Assembly (NCBI GenBank): GCA_015680905.1 | Contig: CM027377.1 | Location: forward strand, 88,577,001 to 88,641,000 | Direction: 5' to 3' | DNA from: Coptis chinensis | Lineage: Eukaryota > Streptophyta > Magnoliopsida > Ranunculales > Ranunculaceae | DNA: 64,000 nt | Shown here: positions 44,416-55,619 of the stretch, piece after piece | How positions within the stretch are numbered: the stretch's first letter is position 1 | Layout: each line of letters begins with the position of its first letter | Made by a program: the position numbers and the translations under genes | Notes under the pieces: model-generated | Told to the model about the DNA's origin: nothing | Seen by the model: the letters and a program-made list of their open reading frames with translations, nothing else | Databases searched by the model: none

Positions 44416-44580
44416 CCACCCCAAATAGCATCTTGATTGTCCTCAAGCAAGGATAAGAGAAAAAACTAAGATCACAAATAAGTGATTTATTATAAATTGT
44501 ACTAATCTCATTTTGCAGAGTGCAATTACATTGACCATATACAACAAGGCCTTAAACCACTAGGAATTCCATAGTGGACG
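44416..44580 (-). mobile_element. Element G internal region, left part
   Basis: Polypurine tract, AGGA-loop hairpin (about 44430-44455) and conserved hairpin 44557-44577, as in A, B, E and I. Interrupted at 44585 by element E. Confidence 0.7.
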
Positions 44581-44585
44581 AGCTT
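44581..44585. repeat. Target-site duplication AGCTT (left) of element E
   Basis: AGCTT precedes TGATAACTACC; identical AGCTT at 55615-55619. Confidence 0.92.
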
Positions 44586-45891
44586 TGATAACTACCAAAA
44601 ACTGTATTTTAAACCATGTAGAGACATTAAATTTGGGTCAATTATGTGTTTAATAAATATAAATTAATTGTATTTTCATGTTTTCACAGGTTTCAATAGG
44701 CAACGATAAAATACACACAGAACCTGGGTTTTAGCATGAAATACATCAGAATAAAGCTTGGACTTGAAATCTTCAGTATCAGCTCATTTAAAGCTCCAAT
44801 CTGCCATCAAAGCTCATGAACTCCGAGAACCATGAAACAAGTTGAAGAATCCAAAATTGAGTTCCCCGAGGCTAGCCAAAGGAGTCATGTTCGGTCAAGA
44901 CTTGGTCAAACCGACTTGTAACAATCCAAAAATCGATTAGAAAGTTCAAATGGTGACATCTTTCGCCTCCTAACTCCGATTGAAGTATATGACCTATCAA
45001 AATGATCAACGCAGAAAACTCTACACAACGGTCTATTGCTTTTACAAAATGGACGTATGGTTTGAAATCAGAGATAAAGCCAAGCACATCACTATTCATC
45101 AAGACGACGTAGATATTTTAGATTTTTATTATTTAACTTTTTGTAAAGTCAAAAGATGAATAGTTCTGAATAGTGTCAAATAATGTTGAATAGTGTCAAA
45201 TAGTGATTACTATTCCTTAAAGTCAAAAAGTTGAATAGTGATAAAATCTCAGTCGTTGGATCAGATTTCTGAGATTCGATCACGATCGTCCATTCAACTA
45301 TAAATAGAAGGGTCTAGTTTTAGTTTTTCTCATGAAATGGTTAGAATTCCATCAGTAGGAGTAGAATAGTTTACTGCTTTCCTAGTGTAATGAAGAATTT
45401 AATTTCCAATTTTTAATTAAAATGTTTTTAATTCAGTTTTATTTTCTGTTAATTAGAATAAAACTTTAGTTATGTGATCTCAGAGCGGAAACTCTGCCCG
45501 AGTGAGAATTATATCCGTTTGGGGAGTTAATAAAACTCATGTGAGGGAAAATCTTCGTTGTTGGTTTGGTAAGTTGTTTAGGAAGAACAACTAGACCTAC
45601 ATCCTATCCCAAAATGATAGTTGGTGTAGTGTCTAGTTAGGGATCAAAGTGATGAGCTTAGAGATAAGTCATTGCTTTGGTTCTACTTGCTAGCATGTAT
45701 GAGCTTAGAGATGAGCCATACATGTTAGGGATCAAGTTTTCTTCTATTAGACTTGTCTATAAGTTCTAGGAAGAATAAAATGAACTTATCAAAAAACAAA
45801 ACTTATTAAAATCATTGAGATGAAATATTTTGCAATTTTATTGAAATGTGAACGAAATGACAAACCCGACCGCTGTTTTACATCAAGATCA
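44586..45891 (+). mobile_element. Element E 5' LTR (1306 bp)
   Basis: Starts TGATAACTACCAAAAACTG and ends TTTACATCAAGATCA. Nearly identical to 54311-55614. Confidence 0.9.
45298..45308 (+). promoter_or_regulatory. TATA box of element E 5' LTR
   Basis: CTATAAATAGA about 710 bp into the LTR; conserved at 55021-55031 in the 3' LTR. Confidence 0.65.
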
Positions 45892-46011
45892 ATGGCCTTG
45901 CCAAGGCTTTTCCGTAAAATTTGCAAAATAAATTAATTTGGTCACAACACTCCATAATCATTTCTATTCCCTCCACAATTTTTCATTTTCCTCTAACAAT
46001 AATTCAAATTC

Positions 46012-46048
<37 letters not shown>

Positions 46049-47098
46049 CAAAATCTGCCATTTTGTGGTTATGGGCCTACTTTTAGAACGTATGATTAGC
46101 AAGCATGATTAGAATTCAAATTTTATGAATGCTTAATAATTTTGCAAACATGATCAACTTTAAACACATGCGTTTATATCGGGTACCTGAAATATACTTT
46201 TAAGGAATCTACTACATGGAAAAAATTTCTACCATCATTGTAAATCAAAATGTATACCAACCTAAGAGTAACGAACTTTTACCCTGCATCTAAGAGACAA
46301 TTCAATCATTCCCGTAGTTGAGAACAATCTTTCAACTGAACATCTTCAAAATGTTACTTGTCCTATTTTACATAACTAAGCTTCATGAAAGACAATTTCT
46401 GATGCATTTTTTTTATCTCGACACGGGTGTGTAAAAATGCCATTTTTTTTTTGGGGTACTTGCTACACCCCCAAATCTTTCAACTATTACCTAATAGTTG
46501 ATCCAGAAACATGCCACCCCGTTTTCATCTTGTTTGGGGGTGTGTATAGTCTAGGGGAATCTAACGTAAAAAGACCCCACGTACCTAGTCTCAGGAATCT
46601 GACTTAAAAATACCCAACATAAAGTCTTGAGAATCTGACTTTAAATGACTCATTTTCGTTGCATTCAAGTAATGCCATAATAAGGTACCCGCGCCTTCTA
46701 TTTGGAGGGATAGTTGTCAGCGTCGGTTCCTTCGTCCAAATAAATCGTGTATTCCAATTTAGTACCTGATGGGTGGTAAGGTAATGTTTATCAACGACGC
46801 GAGTTTATTTGTTCAACAAATTAGTGAATAATCTATATTTGCAAAATCATTCCACCATCTGGGTGCGAATGCCAAGGGTTTCTACAAACCCTTATATTTG
46901 ATAAAAGTCTTAGGAATCTGACTATAAACGACCTAAATTATTATGTCTATATATGTGTGTGTATTTTGGTTGTTTTTCTTGATTGGTGTGCTATTTTCAA
47001 TTTTCTTATTGCATGCATTATGTAATTTTTGTTATAGAGATTCAGCCGAATTTTTGCTCACGTTTCTCAGGTAATTTCTTTCCCTATCTCTTTTGATA
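45892..47098 (+). other. Element E non-coding internal region
   Basis: No coding frame. It contains a 30-A run (46017-46046) and three related phrases of the type GTCTTRGGAATCTGACTNTAAA (about 46590, 46625, 46905). Confidence 0.6.
46017..46046. repeat. Poly(A)30 tract
   Basis: Thirty consecutive A in the element E interior. Confidence 0.95.
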
Positions 47099-47134
47099 CT
47101 TTGAGGACAAAGCATCTATCTGTTTGGGGGTGGG
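47099..47134 (+). other. Element E internal polypurine tract with hairpin
   Basis: CTTTG-AGGA-CAAAG (47099-47112), then TGTTTGGGGGTGGG (47121-47134), 1,563 bp before the end of the 3' tract. Confidence 0.78.
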
Positions 47135-48697
47135 AGAGAAACATTTTGCAAAAATTAGGCACTTTTAGGTTATTTATTTTTCTTTCTCTCTAAAAAAAAA
47201 AATCAAAAAATCAAAAATTAGTTAGTCGTACTTAGTAATAAAGGTCTTGTTTCCTTTTATGTGATGAAAATTGTCTAAAAATCTCACATTAGCATTAGAA
47301 TTATGATTGGTTCTTAGAAACTTGTGTTAATACGTATGCAATAGTTTTTACATCTTTTCATGAATTTTCATGCAATGAGTGTCAATGACTGTACATAGCA
47401 GTAAGTTTCTGGGATCCACGGTTAGAATACTTAAATTCCAAATCCAGTGAGAATCTAGCCAAAAAGCCTCAACATAAGTGTATCTGAGTAATGACCCAAG
47501 GATGAAGCAATTCCGAGTAGAAAGAAATCACACGTCCACTTGTTTGATCACTATACCATATCCTAGGCGAGAATTTAGGCATTCTTTGGACCGATATAGC
47601 CAAATAAAAAATATACAAACCCAAAAAAATATATATATATATATTTCCCCTAGTTTTCCCCGTTGAGCCTTTATATTAGCCATTTTATTTTTCATCCATT
47701 ATTTCCTTTCCCATATCCATATCTGATGAGTTCGAGAAATATGATGAAGAGCATAAAAGAGAAGAGAAAGACCTATACAAATACGAAAATTTGTTCTATC
47801 AGTTGGCGCCGATTGATGAATCTAGTTAGCTGTGTCAAAACCAAGAAAAAAATAAATTCCATGAAAGAAAAAAAAAATCAAAGTTATAAAATCCAAAAAT
47901 AAAATCAAATGGAGTAGAAAAGCCAAAAAGGGCGAAGTATGGAACAGTTTTGGACCAGAAGAACACTAGGTTTTCTCCAGTCATTATATATTTGAAGACC
48001 ATATTTTCTCTAACTCATTGTTTTGTTATTCCTTCCATTCCTTCTAAACCATTTCTTAAGCCCCGTAATACCTAATAAAAGTCATCTAGCTCAATTAGGA
48101 TAGGTTAGTGTGATAGTAAATGGTAGACATGATTGATCGACCTCGGCTTCCTTGGACGTCATTGAGAATGTGAGAAAATGTGTGCCCACTGCACACTGGA
48201 GTAAGCAAAACTTGAGTGAAAAGTATGAGAAAATTTGTGTTTCGACGCATACCTGTGAGAACTTACTTAAGGACGCTCTCTGAAAGATCCAGAAACGGCC
48301 CTGCTTGTACATTTCATTGTAAACTTCACTGCATGCATATTCATATGTAGATGTTTTGATTATTGTACATTTATTAACGTAGGTTTCAAAGGAATTAATC
48401 TTTGTTCCCCGTTAGTGAGATGTATAGATATATGATATCTAATTTAGGGAACAAGCCCTTATTACTGAGTCGTTATAGTATAGATGAAATTTGTGGGTAT
48501 CTTCTCTGGAAAACTCTCACGAGGCTATAACTCGTCCACTAGGGAAGTCCTAGTGGTTTAAGACCTTGTTGCATACGGTCAATGCAATCGCACTCTGCGA
48601 AACGAGAATTAGCTTAGAACTACACATTTCTGGCCACTTATCTATTTTAGTGTCTCTTTTTTGCTTGAGGACAAGCAAAGTGTTGTTTTGGGGTAGT
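47135..48697 (+). other. Element E 3' untranslated region and 3' polypurine tract
   Basis: No coding frame. It has hairpins at 48519-48535 and 48536-48556, an AGGA-loop hairpin at 48660-48679 and the tract TGTTTTGGGGTAGT (48684-48697). Confidence 0.8.
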
Positions 48698-49002
48698 TGA
48701 TAACTACCCAAAACTGTATTTTAAACCATGTAGAGACATTAAATTTGGGTCAATTATGTGTTTAATAAATATAAATTAATTGTATTTTCATGTTTTCACA
48801 GGTTTCAATAGACAACGATAAAATACACACAGAACTTGGGTTTTAGCATGAAATACATCAGAATAAAGGTTGGACTTGAAATCTTGATGACGGCTCATTT
48901 AAAGCTCCATCGCCAAAGAAAGCTCATGAACTCCAAGAACCATGAAACAAGTTGAAGAATCCAAACTTGAGTTCCTGAGCTAGCCAAAGGAGTCATGTTC
49001 GG
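48698..49002 (+). mobile_element. Partial LTR inside element E
   Basis: Matches the first 0.3 kb of the E LTR but with more differences than the two outer LTRs show to each other. It stops at TTCGG, where fragment F begins. Confidence 0.85.
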
Positions 49003-49553
49003 TGTTACAACCCTTTTTCTACTACAAGCACTAACCCCTAGTTCACAGACACTTGAACAGTTCCAATCTCTCTCTTAGCACTATTTTCTCTCTTCAGACA
49101 CTATTCTCTCTCTTTTCTGATGGCTGCCTCCTTTCTCTCTTCCCTTCACTTTCTCCTTATATCCTTTCCTTTCTTCATCCGGGCCCTCCACCTGTCCCTC
49201 CATCTCGCGGTCTCCTTCTCTACGCGTGTAGGGTTTCCGTACTGCGACCACGTGACTTAGCCCCGATCCAGTGCACCGCGGCATGCTACCTTTCGTTAAC
49301 TCGGACGCATCCTTTCTTGGATCCTTTGGGCCCCCAATACTACCACTACAGATGCCCCCTCTCGAGTCCGCGACCATTTGGTGATCGGGGAGTCGAGAGT
49401 CCCTGATGTCACGTTTCCCTCCGCGGTTCCCCCAGATTCTTTTTCCTCGCTGGACTCACGAGTCCCATCGCCATTATAACTTGCGTCCCCTCGTTTCTTG
49501 CGCATCCACGCGTCAATCCCTGACTGATCCCTTTTAGTGTGGCCTCGATTTCA
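49003..49553 (-). mobile_element. Fragment F 3' LTR (inner boundary tentative)
   Basis: The outer end is fixed by the junction with the E LTR fragment. The inner end was placed at 49553 because the minus strand there reads AGAGGGGGC followed by TGAAATCG, resembling the D polypurine tract and an LTR start. Confidence 0.5.
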
Positions 49554-49584
49554 GCCCCCTCTAATTACTCCTTTGCCCCTTCCT

Positions 49585-49597
49585 CTTATAAAAAGCC
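49585..49597 (+). promoter_or_regulatory. TATA box for the antisense ORF of fragment F
   Basis: CTTATAAAAAGCC on the plus strand, about 290 bp before the ATG at 49886, just inside the polypurine tract. Confidence 0.5.
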
Positions 49598-49885
49598 CGC
49601 TCGATTCTTTCCTTCTTCCATTCAGTCTTTCATTTTCCTCCTAACTGCTCTCCCTTTTCTCTACTCTTCCCCTTGGTTAATTGCTCCGGTCACGCGCGCG
49701 GCTGCTCTTCCTGTTTTCTTTTGTGGAGGGTTTTGTTCCTGTTGCTCCTCCCTTCCCTCAGGTTGGTCCCCTTTCTTCCTTAATCCATTATTTGCTATAT
49801 TGCGTGTTTCTCTCTTGAGTTTGAAACTATTCGGCTTCTTCTCTCTCCAACTGGTCTTGTCTGTTTAACTTCTTTCCTGACCTCG

Positions 49886-52056
49886 ATGTCGGCTTCCAGA
49901 TCCGACACCTCATCCTCCTCCTCGTCCCGTGGTGTCGCCTCCCCCCCCCCCGACCAGATCGGGGCTCCTTCCACCTCTGGGCGCCCCTTTGCCCTTCCTC
50001 AGCCCCCACCCCGCAGCCGCCGACCTAATCTCGAAGCTGTCAAGGCGGCTTACGGCATACCCGCGGACGTCATATTGGAGCATGTCCCTGCCCTAACCTA
50101 CTACCCTCATCTGGTTCCCTATAAGCCGGGCTGTCTAGTTGCCACGGTGGGGATTGTAGCCGACCTCCGTCCCCCTCACCCATCTTGACGCGTCGGTATG
50201 CAACCACTTCAACATCCCTCCTTGCCAAGGCATCGGCAATTTCGGAGGGTTATGTATGCTTCGCGAACCACTATAACCCGGTCGAAGTTCCCAAAATAAC
50301 GATCCGCGACATGATCGCTCATTTTTTACATAAAAAGAGCACCAAGGATGTCGGTGGGATACCATTCTTTCACGTGTTCGACCTAGGAAGCAACATTTTA
50401 TACCCGTGTCACCTCCTCGGACAAGTTGTGGCACCATTACCCCTTTACATCTCTCGAACTTCCTCTCCGCGGATCTTCCTCCCGACTTGAGCCTTAATCA
50501 TCTGGCCTTTCTCCCCAGCGGTGAGTCTGCCTCTCTACTAATCCCTTGGCGTAGGTCTTCTTTGCTTCCCCTTTTAACTTGACCGTTTTCTTTTTCAGGT
50601 TGGCATCCGGACTCGAAGTCACAGCCCTACGACAATTTCTTTTCCACCACATTCAGGAAGATTCGCGACCTGGGACAGGCCCAATCTGCGGTACTAGGAA
50701 TTGATCCCGTCACTGCCACTCCCCTCCTCTCTGATCCCCAGCTGAAGTTCATAGGAAAATAATGTTCTCCTTTTTACCGCCCCCCACCGCCCAAAGAGAG
50801 AAAGCCTCAGGATTCACCCCCTCCCAAGAAGAAGAACCACACCAAAAAAGCTTCCCCCCCCCCACCGACCAAATCGCCATCCCCCTCAGTCATCCTCCGC
50901 TTCCCCAGCTCATTCCGCTGACCCACACCCTTACCAGTCCCTGACCACTTGGGAGGACCAATACTTTTCTCATTCGCTCTCCACTTCTTCTCCTCATCCC
51001 AACATGGGCGCCCACAAGCACAAGCTTTTCGACAGCGACTCGGATGAGGATGTCGCCGTTGTCGTCCCTCCCGCTGCCGCCCCGTCCTCCCCTCCTCCTG
51101 CTTCCAAGCGTCCGCGGACTTCTACATCTGAAGAAGACCCCCATCATCGATCCAGCGGACCCACCTGCTTGCTCCCCTGTGGCCGAAAGCAGCGGCCCGG
51201 AAGCGAAGTGGCCCCCGCTCTGAGCCCATTCCTACTTTCTGCCCCACCTTCAAGGTACGGAACCGCACTCTCAACATTCGCGATTCGGCCTTGGACAACA
51301 TCGCCGTGGCCTCCTCTCTGTTCTATGGGTCTCATCTCCCCAGGGACATGGCCTATGCTGATGGGGGAACGTTTGACTCTCACCGGACCTCTTTTACACC
51401 GGGCCGAGAAGGTACTCTCTCTCTTGTACCAGGTGCTTTTCCCTTCCCCCCCTTTGAATGCTCTAACCTCTATTATTTCTTTTCAGATGAGCTTGGACAT
51501 CTTTTACATGATCCGAGGCCTTTTTGGTGCAAGGGCCCGGATCGACCAGTTGGACGGCGACGTTGCCCGCCTGGAGCAAAAGAATGAGGCTGCGGAGATG
51601 GAGAAGCTCAGGGCCCAGGACGAGCTGAAGACTGCTGAGGCCGCCCACCTCGCCTATATGGATAAGGTTAATGACCGCCTGAGTAATCAGCGGGAAACCC
51701 TCTTGGCTCAGCATACCGCCGCCCTGGCTTCCCTCTCTGAGAAGCACCAGGCTGAAATGGCGGCGCTCCATAAGCAGCACGACACCGACATGGATGAGCT
51801 CCAGGATCACTTCCGTGCCCAGGCCGACAAGAGGGTGGCCAAAAAGATTAAGGAGGAGTATGAGCGGCTTATCAAGGAAGGGCGACTTCTCCCTGAAGCC
51901 CCGACCGCGGTCCCCCCTTCAGAGGTGGCGGCGCCCCTTCCGGAATCTGTTTCAGCGGTCGATGATGCCGCTGTCATAGTGGCCGGGGTGATAGACGCTG
52001 CTGCGGATGCCGCCCTCGAGGAAGCCGCCGAGTCAGTGATCCAAGAAAATGTTTAA
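49886..52056 (+). pseudogene. Antisense additional ORF of Tat-like fragment F (gypsy-type transposon protein)
   Basis: The ATG at 49886 gives a Ser/Pro-rich start, then AAYGIPADVILEHVPALTYY and, after a frame change near 50180, VCNHFNIPPCQ. This is the layout of the putative gypsy-type transposon protein (Transposase_28-like). Likely introns are GTGAGT..TTTTTCAG (about 50520-50599) and GTACTC..TTTTCAG (about 51406-51486). The last part (51487-52056) encodes a long coiled coil including LDGDVARLEQKNEAAEMEKL and an Ala/Glu-rich acidic end. It is antisense to the integrase. Frame changes show decay. Function in the element is unknown. Confidence 0.62.
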
Positions 52057-52643
52057 GTGTGTTCTTCTTGAAATGGCCTGTTTTGTGCCCTGGCCAGGCT
52101 TCTTTGATACTATTTGCAGTGTTTCTGATACTTTTCGTTTTATTTTTACTCTCTCTGGTTGAGGATAACTGATTATAGATATACCAAATATTTTGTCTCT
52201 GTAATTCCCAAGTGTCCTTGTCGGTATCTGATGTTTGCATGACTTTAGTGGTAATGATCCTCTATCATCGTCTCCACCCGTTTGGTCGGGAGCCTCGCTC
52301 CCTTTGCCCCCTGTTCAGGTCGGGACCACGCCCTTGACCTATACTCATGTCGGACCCCTTGTCCGCGGGCAGAGGAAGCCTCTTCGCTTCCCCTTGCCGG
52401 CATCTCATATTGTGTCCGGGGCGACTCCTCTCGCCCCGGCTCGCCTGAGATCTCGCACCCGTCGTGGACACTCTTTTTGCCCCGACTGAGTTTTAGACTT
52501 CTCGTCCTCGGAAGGCTCTCCCCTTTCGTTCCCTCTACTCTGAAGGTAGTAAAAAATTCACGCGACATTAACCATCTCAAAAGTGCTAAAGTTTTATATA
52601 TGTACAACTAGCTCATGAGGTTTACAGCCACTCCCCATTACAT
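52057..52643. other. Spacer between antisense ORF and integrase in fragment F
   Basis: Short open frames on both strands without recognised motifs. Confidence 0.4.
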
Positions 52644-54065
52644 TTACTCATGAAATTTCTTTAACAGCCTTACATTCCACGGTTTTTCAACAGCTCTCCC
52701 TTCCAAGGTTCGCAACCTGTAGGTGCCTGACCCTCCCACCTCAATCACCACGTAAGGCCCCTCCCATGTTGGACCCAGCTTTCCCTCGCTCACCTTCTTG
52801 GTGTTGGGGGTTACCCGCCGCAGTACTAGGTCTCCCACCTTAAAGCTCCTAGGCTTCACCCTCTTGTTGTACTGCCGTTGGAGGCGGCGATGGTACTCTT
52901 CTAGTCGGATGCGTGTGGTGTCTCTTCTTTCTTCAGCTAGATTCATATCTCTGGCTAGGATGCCCCAGTTTGATCCATCCTCGATGGCTGAGGTTCTAGT
53001 AGTAGCTGCCACCAGTTATGTTGGTATCACGGCCTCAACACCATATGCTAAAGAGAAGGGAGTCTCCTTGGTAGTGGTCCAGGGCGTGCTCGATATGCCC
53101 ATAGTACATGGTTGAGCTCGTCGGCCCAGGCCCCTTTCTTGCTTTCCAACTTTCTCTTGAGATTGTTTAGTATGGTCTTGTTGGAGGACTCCGCCTGCCC
53201 ATTGCCCTCGGGGTTGTACGGGGCCGAGAACCCCTGCTTCACATGATAGGCCTGCAGAAAGCTCTTAACTCTCGATCCCGTAAACTGCGATCCATTATCT
53301 GCAACGATAGCATACGGCAACCCGAAGCGGCAAATGATATTCTCCCACAAGAATTTAATTACTTGGGCTTCCTTTACCACTTGCAGGGGCACGGCTTCAA
53401 TCCACTTTGTAAAGTAGTCTGTCGCGACCAACAGGAACCTCCTCTTACCTCGGGCCATTGGCAGCGGCCCCATTATGTCGAGGGCCCACATTGCAAATGG
53501 CCATGGACTCGATACACAGTGCAGCGGCTCGACTGGGGCCCATATTAGTTGAGAGAATCTTTGACATTTCTCGCACTTCCTGGAGAACTCTACAGCATCT
53601 CTTTTCATGTGCGGCCAAAAGTAACCTTGTGTTAACAACCGGTGTACCGTTGTCCGGCCCGCTGAATGACTCCCGCAGCCTCCTTCGTGAAGCTCACTGA
53701 GCACCTCTTGAGCCAGCTTCGGCCCCAAACATTTCAATAAAGGCCCGTTGAAGTTCCTTCTATATAATTCTCCTCGAATCAGTGTGTACCTCCGAGACGC
53801 CTGTTCCAATCTCCGCCTTTCTTTATGGTCTTTCACCTCGATCCCCTCCAAGAACTGTTTGAACAGACCCATCCATCCATCGTCACCCTCCGTCGTGATC
53901 ATTACCTCTAACTTTTCCTCGGTACTCGGCCTGCTCAATTTCCTTATCTCGATTGTCCTTTCCTCAGATCCTGGAATGGTGGCGGCCACATAAGCCAGAG
54001 CATCGGCATGGCGGTTCTCCCCACGGTTCAGATGGATGAATCGGATTTGGTTGAACTTTGAGGCC
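52644..54065 (-). pseudogene. pol: RNase H end and integrase of Tat-like fragment F
   Basis: From 54064 leftward: KFNQIRFIHLNRGENRHADA, the end of RNase H. Then comes the integrase zinc finger (HEGGCGSHSAGR..CEKCQRF), and core motifs WALDIMGPLPMARGKRRFLL, then IVADNGSQF and NPEGNGQAESSNK, giving the D, D(35)E triad. A frameshift at about 53080 interrupts the VLWAYR..PFSLAYGVEAV stretch. The C-terminal part (53012-52644) ends VGDLVLRRV..GPYVV..YRL..PWNVRLLKKFHE. The protein joins element cDNA to host DNA. It is broken only once or twice, so younger or better kept than integrase in D. Confidence 0.88.
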
Positions 54066-54310
54066 CATGCCCTTATTACTGAGTCGTTATAGTATAGATG
54101 AAGTTTGTGGGTATCTTCTCTGGAAAACTCTCACGAGGCTATAACTCGTCCACTAGGGAAGTCCTAGTGGTTTAAGGCCTTGTTGCATACGGTCAATGCA
54201 ATCGCACTCTGCGAAACGAGAATTAGCTTAGGACTACACATTTTTGCCACTTATCTATTTTAGTGTCTCTTTTTTGCTTGAGGACAAGCAAAGTGTTGTT
54301 TGGGGGTAGT
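54066..54310 (+). other. Second copy of element E 3' untranslated end and polypurine tract
   Basis: Near-identical to 48456-48697, including hairpins 54133-54149 and 54150-54170, AGGA-loop hairpin 54273-54292 and tract TGTTGTTTGGGGGTAGT. Confidence 0.88.
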
Positions 54311-55614
54311 TGATAACTACCCAAAACTGTATTTTAAACCATGTAGAGACATTAAATTTGGGTCAATTATGTGTTTAATAAATATAAATTAATTGTATTT
54401 TCATGTTTTCACAGGTTTCAATAGACAACGATAAAATACACACAAAACCTGGGTTTTAGCATGAAATACATCAGAATAAAGCTTGGACTTGAAATCTTCA
54501 GTATCAACTCATTTAAAGCTCCAATCTGCCAGCAAAGCTCATGAACTCCGAGAACCATGAAACAAGTTGAAGAATCCAAACTTGAGTTCCTGAGCTAGCC
54601 AAAGGAGTCATGTTCGGTCAAGACTTGGTCAAACCGACTTGTAAATAATCCAAAATCGTAGAAAGTTCAAATGGTGACATCTTTCGCCTCCTAACTCCGA
54701 TTGAAGTATATGACCTGTCAAAATGATCAACGCAGAAAACTCTACACAACGGTATATTGCTTTTACAAAATGGACATATGGTTTGAAATCAGAGATAAAG
54801 CCAAGCACGTCACTATTCATCGAAGACGACGTAGATATTTTAGATTTTTTATTATTTAACTTTTTGTAAAGTCAAAAGATGAATAGTTTCGAATAGTGTC
54901 AAATAATGTTGAATAGTGTCAAATCGTGATTACTATTCCTTAAAGTCAAAAAGTTGAATAGTGATCAAATCTCAGTCGTTGGATTAGATTTTTGAGATTC
55001 GATTACGATCGTCCATTCAACTATAAATAGAAGGGTCTAGTTTTAGTTTTTCTCATGGAATGGTTAGCATTCCATCAGTAGGAGTAGAGTAGTTTACTGC
55101 TTTCCTAGTGTAATGAAGAATTTAATTTCCAATTTTTAATTAAAATGTTTTTAATTCAGTTTTATTTTCTGTTAATTAGAATAAAACTTTAGTTATGTGA
55201 TCTCAGAGCGGAAACTCTGCCCGAGTGAGAATTATATCCGTTTGGGGAGTTAATAAAACTCATGTGAGGGAAAATCTTCGTTGTTGGTTTGGTAAGTTGT
55301 TTAGGAAGAACAACTAGACCTACATCCTATCCCAAAATGATAGTTGGTGTAGTGTCTAGTTAGGGATCAAAGTGATGAGCTTAGAGATAAGTCATTGCTT
55401 TGGTTCCACTTGCTAGCATGTATGAGCTTAGAGATGAGCCATACATGTTAGGGATCAAGTTTTCTTCTATTAGACTTGTTTAAAAGTTCTAGGAAGAATA
55501 AAATGAACTTATCAAACAACAAAACTTATTAAAATCATTGAGATGAAATATTTTGCAATTTTATTGAAATGTGAACGAAATGACAAACCTGACCGCTGTT
55601 TTACAGCCAGATCA
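54311..55614 (+). mobile_element. Element E 3' LTR (1304 bp)
   Basis: Partner of 44586-45891. Ends TTACAGCCAGATCA followed by AGCTT. TATA box CTATAAATAGA at 55021-55031. Confidence 0.9.
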
Positions 55615-55619
55615 AGCTT
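55615..55619. repeat. Target-site duplication AGCTT (right) of element E
   Basis: Identical to 44581-44585. Confidence 0.92.

Larger units (their letters stand above)
49003..54065 (-). mobile_element. Tat-like Ty3/gypsy fragment F, 5'-truncated
   Basis: Left terminus (minus-strand end) GGGTTGTAACA at 49003; clearly GC-richer than its surroundings. The minus strand carries the end of RNase H and the integrase; the plus strand carries an antisense ORF with introns. It stops inside RNase H at about 54065, where element E 3' untranslated sequence resumes, so gag, protease, RT and the 5' LTR are lost. Confidence 0.8.
44586..55614 (+). mobile_element. Composite Athila-like element E
   Basis: 11,029 bp bounded by LTRs (44586-45891 and 54311-55614) in plus orientation and a perfect AGCTT duplication. 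The internal part 45892-48697 has no coding frame. It is followed by a partial third LTR (48698-49002), a Tat-like fragment F (49003 to about 54065), a second copy of the 3' untranslated end (54066-54310) and the outer 3' LTR. It is non-autonomous. Confidence 0.85.

Noticed and set aside
46017..46046. Poly(A)30 as the tail of a retroposed transcript
   Set aside because: No coding remnant or target duplication flanks it, and it lies within the non-coding interior of element E.
48698..49002. Treating this LTR fragment as the genuine 3' LTR of element E
   Set aside because: The AGCTT duplication pairs 44581 with 55615, and the LTR at 54311-55614 is closer to the 5' LTR.
49539..49868. 109-codon plus-strand frame in fragment F
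   Set aside because: Pyrimidine-rich leader sequence before the antisense ORF start; composition rather than a recognisable protein.
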